DNA of 64,000 nucleotides, from positions 1,798,001-1,862,000 of the forward strand of contig NZ_CP014304.1 in NCBI RefSeq assembly GCF_001562275.1, written 5' to 3'. The notes under the pieces were generated by a model, which saw only the letters and a program-made list of their open reading frames with translations, was not told the origin of the DNA and made no database searches. The number at the start of each line of letters is the position of its first letter. Within the stretch, counting starts at the first letter, position 1. Of the stretch, positions 62,184-64,000 are shown piece after piece. The position numbers and the translations under genes are program-made. The DNA is from Hymenobacter sp. PAMC 26628 (GTDB taxonomy: Bacteria; Bacteroidota; Bacteroidia; Cytophagales; Hymenobacteraceae).

Positions 62184-64000
62184 ATGCCCACTGCCGAACT
62201 CATCGCTCCGGCCCCCACGGCCGCCCTGGCCCCGGCCGATTTTCTGCACGACTACTGCTTGGGGTGGGAGAGCCGGCACGCCTCGCTGGCCGGCCGCAAG
62301 GAGGTGTTCATGGGTAAGGCCAAGTTTGGCATCTTTGGCGATGGTAAAGAGCTGCCCCAGCTGGCCATGGCCCGCGCCTTCAAAAACGGCGACTTTCGCG
62401 CCGGCTACTACCGCGACCAAACCTTCATGGTGGCCATCGGCGAGCTGACCTGGCAGCAGTACTTTGCCCAGCTCTACGCCAACCCCGACGTGGAGGCCGA
62501 GCCCTCCACCGCCGGCCGCGCCATGAACGGCCACTTCGGCACCCGCTTGCTCGACGACGACGGCCGGTTCAAGCCCCAGACCTCGACCAAGAATTCGTCG
62601 GCCGATATCTCGCCCACCGCCGCCCAAATGCCGCGCCTCGTGGGCCTGGCCTACGCCAGCAAGCTCTACCGCCTCAACCCCGAGCTGCACCAGTTTAGCG
62701 ACTTCTCGGTGCACGGCAACGAGGTGGCCTTCGGCACCATCGGCAACGCCAGCACCTCGGAGGGCATGTTTTTCGAGGCCCTGAACGCGGCCGGCGTGCT
62801 CCAGATTCCGCTGTTGGTGAGCGTGTGGGACGACCACTACGGCATCTCGGTGCCCGCCGAGTACCAGACCACCAAGCAGAGCATTTCGGCCATCATGGCC
62901 GGTTTGCAGCGCGAGGGCGAGGGGGAGCCCGGCTTCGAGATTTTTGTGGTAAAGGGCTGGGATTACCCCGCCCTGGTGGACGCCTACCAGCGCGCGGCCG
63001 CCGTGTGCCGCGAACAGCACGTGCCCGTGCTCTTCCACGTCACCGAGCTCACGCAGCCCCAAGGCCACAGCACCAGCGGCTCGCACGAGCGCTACAAGCC
63101 CAAGGCGCGCCTGCTTTGGGAAGAAAAAAACGACTGCCTACTGAAAATGCGTGAGTGGCTGCTGGCCGAGGGCCACGCCACCGCCGAGGAACTCGACGCC
63201 CTCGAAAAGGACGCCGCGGCCACCGTTAAGCAGGCGCGCACCGCCGCCTGGGCGGCCTTCGTGGGCCCCATCAAGGACGAGCGCGACGCCACCGTGGCCC
63301 TGCTCGACCGCCTGGTGAAGGCCACTGGCACCGAGCACGCCCTGGCCGAAACCGTAAACCAACTGCGCACCAACCCCGCGCCCATCCGCGCCGACAGCGT
63401 GCGCACCCTACGCCGGGCCCTGCGCCAGGTGCGCGGCCTGCGCCACCCCGGCCGCCGCGCCGTGCAACAGTACCTGGAGCAGCTGCAAGGCGAAAACGCC
63501 GACCGCTACAACTCCAACCTCTTCAGCCAGAGCGAAGAAGCGGTGGGCAACATCGAGGAAGTGCCCGTGGCCTACGCCGACGGGGCCCCGCAGGTGGACG
63601 GCCGCGAGGTGCTGCAAGCTTGCTTCACGGCCAACTTCGAGCGCGACCCACGCATTTTTGCCATCGGCGAGGACGTGGGCCAGATCGGCGACGTAAACCA
63701 GGCCTTCGCCGGCTTGCAGGAGAAGTTTGGCGAGCTGCGCGTGACCGATACTGGCATCCGCGAGTGCACCATTATTGGGCAGGGCATTGGCACGGCCCTG
63801 CGCGGGCTGCGGCCCATCGCCGAGGTTCAGTACCTCGATTATCTGCTGTACGCGGTTCAAATTCTGAGCGACGACCTCGCCTGCCTCCAGTACCGCACCA
63901 AGGGCGGCCAGAAGGCCCCGCTGATTGTGCGCACCCGGGGCCACCGCCTGGAGGGCATCTGGCACTCGGGCTCGCCCATGGGCCTGCTGCTCACCACGCT
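62184..64000 (+). CDS. Fused alpha/beta 2-oxoacid dehydrogenase E1 (3' end missing)
   Basis: The ATG at 62184 opens a frame of at least 605 residues that leaves the window. The first 350 residues are the E1-alpha half, with RDQTFMVAIGE, an AAQMPRLVGLAYASKLYRL segment and the thiamine-diphosphate-binding loop FGTIGNASTSEGMFFEA then VWDDHYGIS. From about residue 470 the E1-beta half begins (VDGREVLQACFTANFERD, IFAIGEDVGQIGDVNQAF, RVTDTGIRECTIIGQGIG). Such single-chain E1 proteins are common in Bacteroidota and may decarboxylate branched-chain 2-oxoacids or pyruvate. The E2 and E3 genes are not in view. Confidence 0.9.
   Translation, partial: MPTAELIAPAPTAALAPADFLHDYCLGWESRHASLAGRKEVFMGKAKFGIFGDGKELPQLAMARAFKNGDFRAGYYRDQTFMVAIGELTWQQYFAQLYANPDVEAEPSTAGRAMNGHFGTRLLDDDGRFKPQTSTKNSSADISPTAAQMPRLVGLAYASKLYRLNPELHQFSDFSVHGNEVAFGTIGNASTSEGMFFEALNAAGVLQIPLLVSVWDDHYGISVPAEYQTTKQSISAIMAGLQREGEGEPGFEIFVVKGWDYPALVDAYQRAAAVCREQHVPVLFHVTELTQPQGHSTSGSHERYKPKARLLWEEKNDCLLKMREWLLAEGHATAEELDALEKDAAATVKQARTAAWAAFVGPIKDERDATVALLDRLVKATGTEHALAETVNQLRTNPAPIRADSVRTLRRALRQVRGLRHPGRRAVQQYLEQLQGENADRYNSNLFSQSEEAVGNIEEVPVAYADGAPQVDGREVLQACFTANFERDPRIFAIGEDVGQIGDVNQAFAGLQEKFGELRVTDTGIRECTIIGQGIGTALRGLRPIAEVQYLDYLLYAVQILSDDLACLQYRTKGGQKAPLIVRTRGHRLEGIWHSGSPMGLLLTT

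Overview
The window is 64 kb of high-GC chromosome from a member of the Bacteroidota, most likely Hymenobacter or a close relative. This rests on three things. Several promoters carry the Bacteroidota -7 element TAnnTTTG. Many products are typical of the phylum: a TonB-dependent receptor, T9SS-sorted proteins, DUF4290, DUF3109, DUF4468, YwqK/MORN, UMF1, and a fused alpha/beta 2-oxoacid dehydrogenase E1. The words GGGGCC and GGGGCCC recur strikingly in and between genes. The genus is inferred from overall impression, not from a database match. There is no rRNA, no CRISPR array and no prophage.

Layout. 1-10.6 kb (minus strand): envelope and secreted proteins, a TonB-dependent receptor, an IS630-type insertion sequence, a YwqK-like repeat protein, a thiolase and a BatB/BatC-like pair. 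10.6-13.1 kb: tRNA-Ser(GCT), two Tat-exported ferritin-like genes (one frameshifted), tRNA-Pro(TGG) and tRNA-Arg(TCT). 13.2-20.7 kb: gyrB, an unusual minus-strand gene joining an FtsZ C-terminal-like domain to an FtsK gamma-like domain, ppk1, ppx and a sirtuin. 21-23.2 kb: a Crp/Fnr regulator, then an Lnt-like membrane nitrilase with a perfect TTGAT-N4-ATCAA palindrome between them. 23.3-25.9 kb: topA. 26.1-33.4 kb: a chemosensory cluster of soluble poly-HAMP receptor, CheW, CheY, CheA and CheC, without CheR or CheB. 33.5-43.3 kb: housekeeping genes (arginase-family hydrolase, small membrane protein, murA, DUF4290, pcrA/uvrD, DUF3109, mqo, asparaginase). 43.4-52.3 kb: tRNA-Ser(GGA), two T9SS-type surface proteins, a DUF4468 protein, a broken DUF2254 gene, a UMF1 transporter and a DinB protein. 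52.9-64 kb: metabolic enzymes (amidohydrolase lipoprotein, AMP nucleosidase, FAH-family hydrolase, two aldo/keto reductases, alanine dehydrogenase, VOC protein), a DUF1573 protein, an HsdR_N-type nuclease domain protein, and the start of a fused E1 gene cut by the window end.

How genes work together. Ppk1 and Ppx make and degrade polyphosphate and are convergent neighbours. MurA and DUF4290 are adjacent and co-directional. The che genes are spaced as one operon and can form a complete phosphorelay with a CheC-type phosphatase but no adaptation enzymes in view. The most unusual item is the FtsZ/FtsK composite at 15513-16349: it keeps the FtsZ C-terminal subdomain, lacks the GTPase half, and ends in a winged-helix domain like the one FtsK uses to read DNA.

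Three non-functional or questionable genes are visible: the frameshifted ferritin-like gene at 10894-11855, the DUF2254 gene at 46241-47570 with three lesions, and the two-frame transposase, whose frameshift looks programmed. Two families of dispersed palindromic repeats occur between genes.
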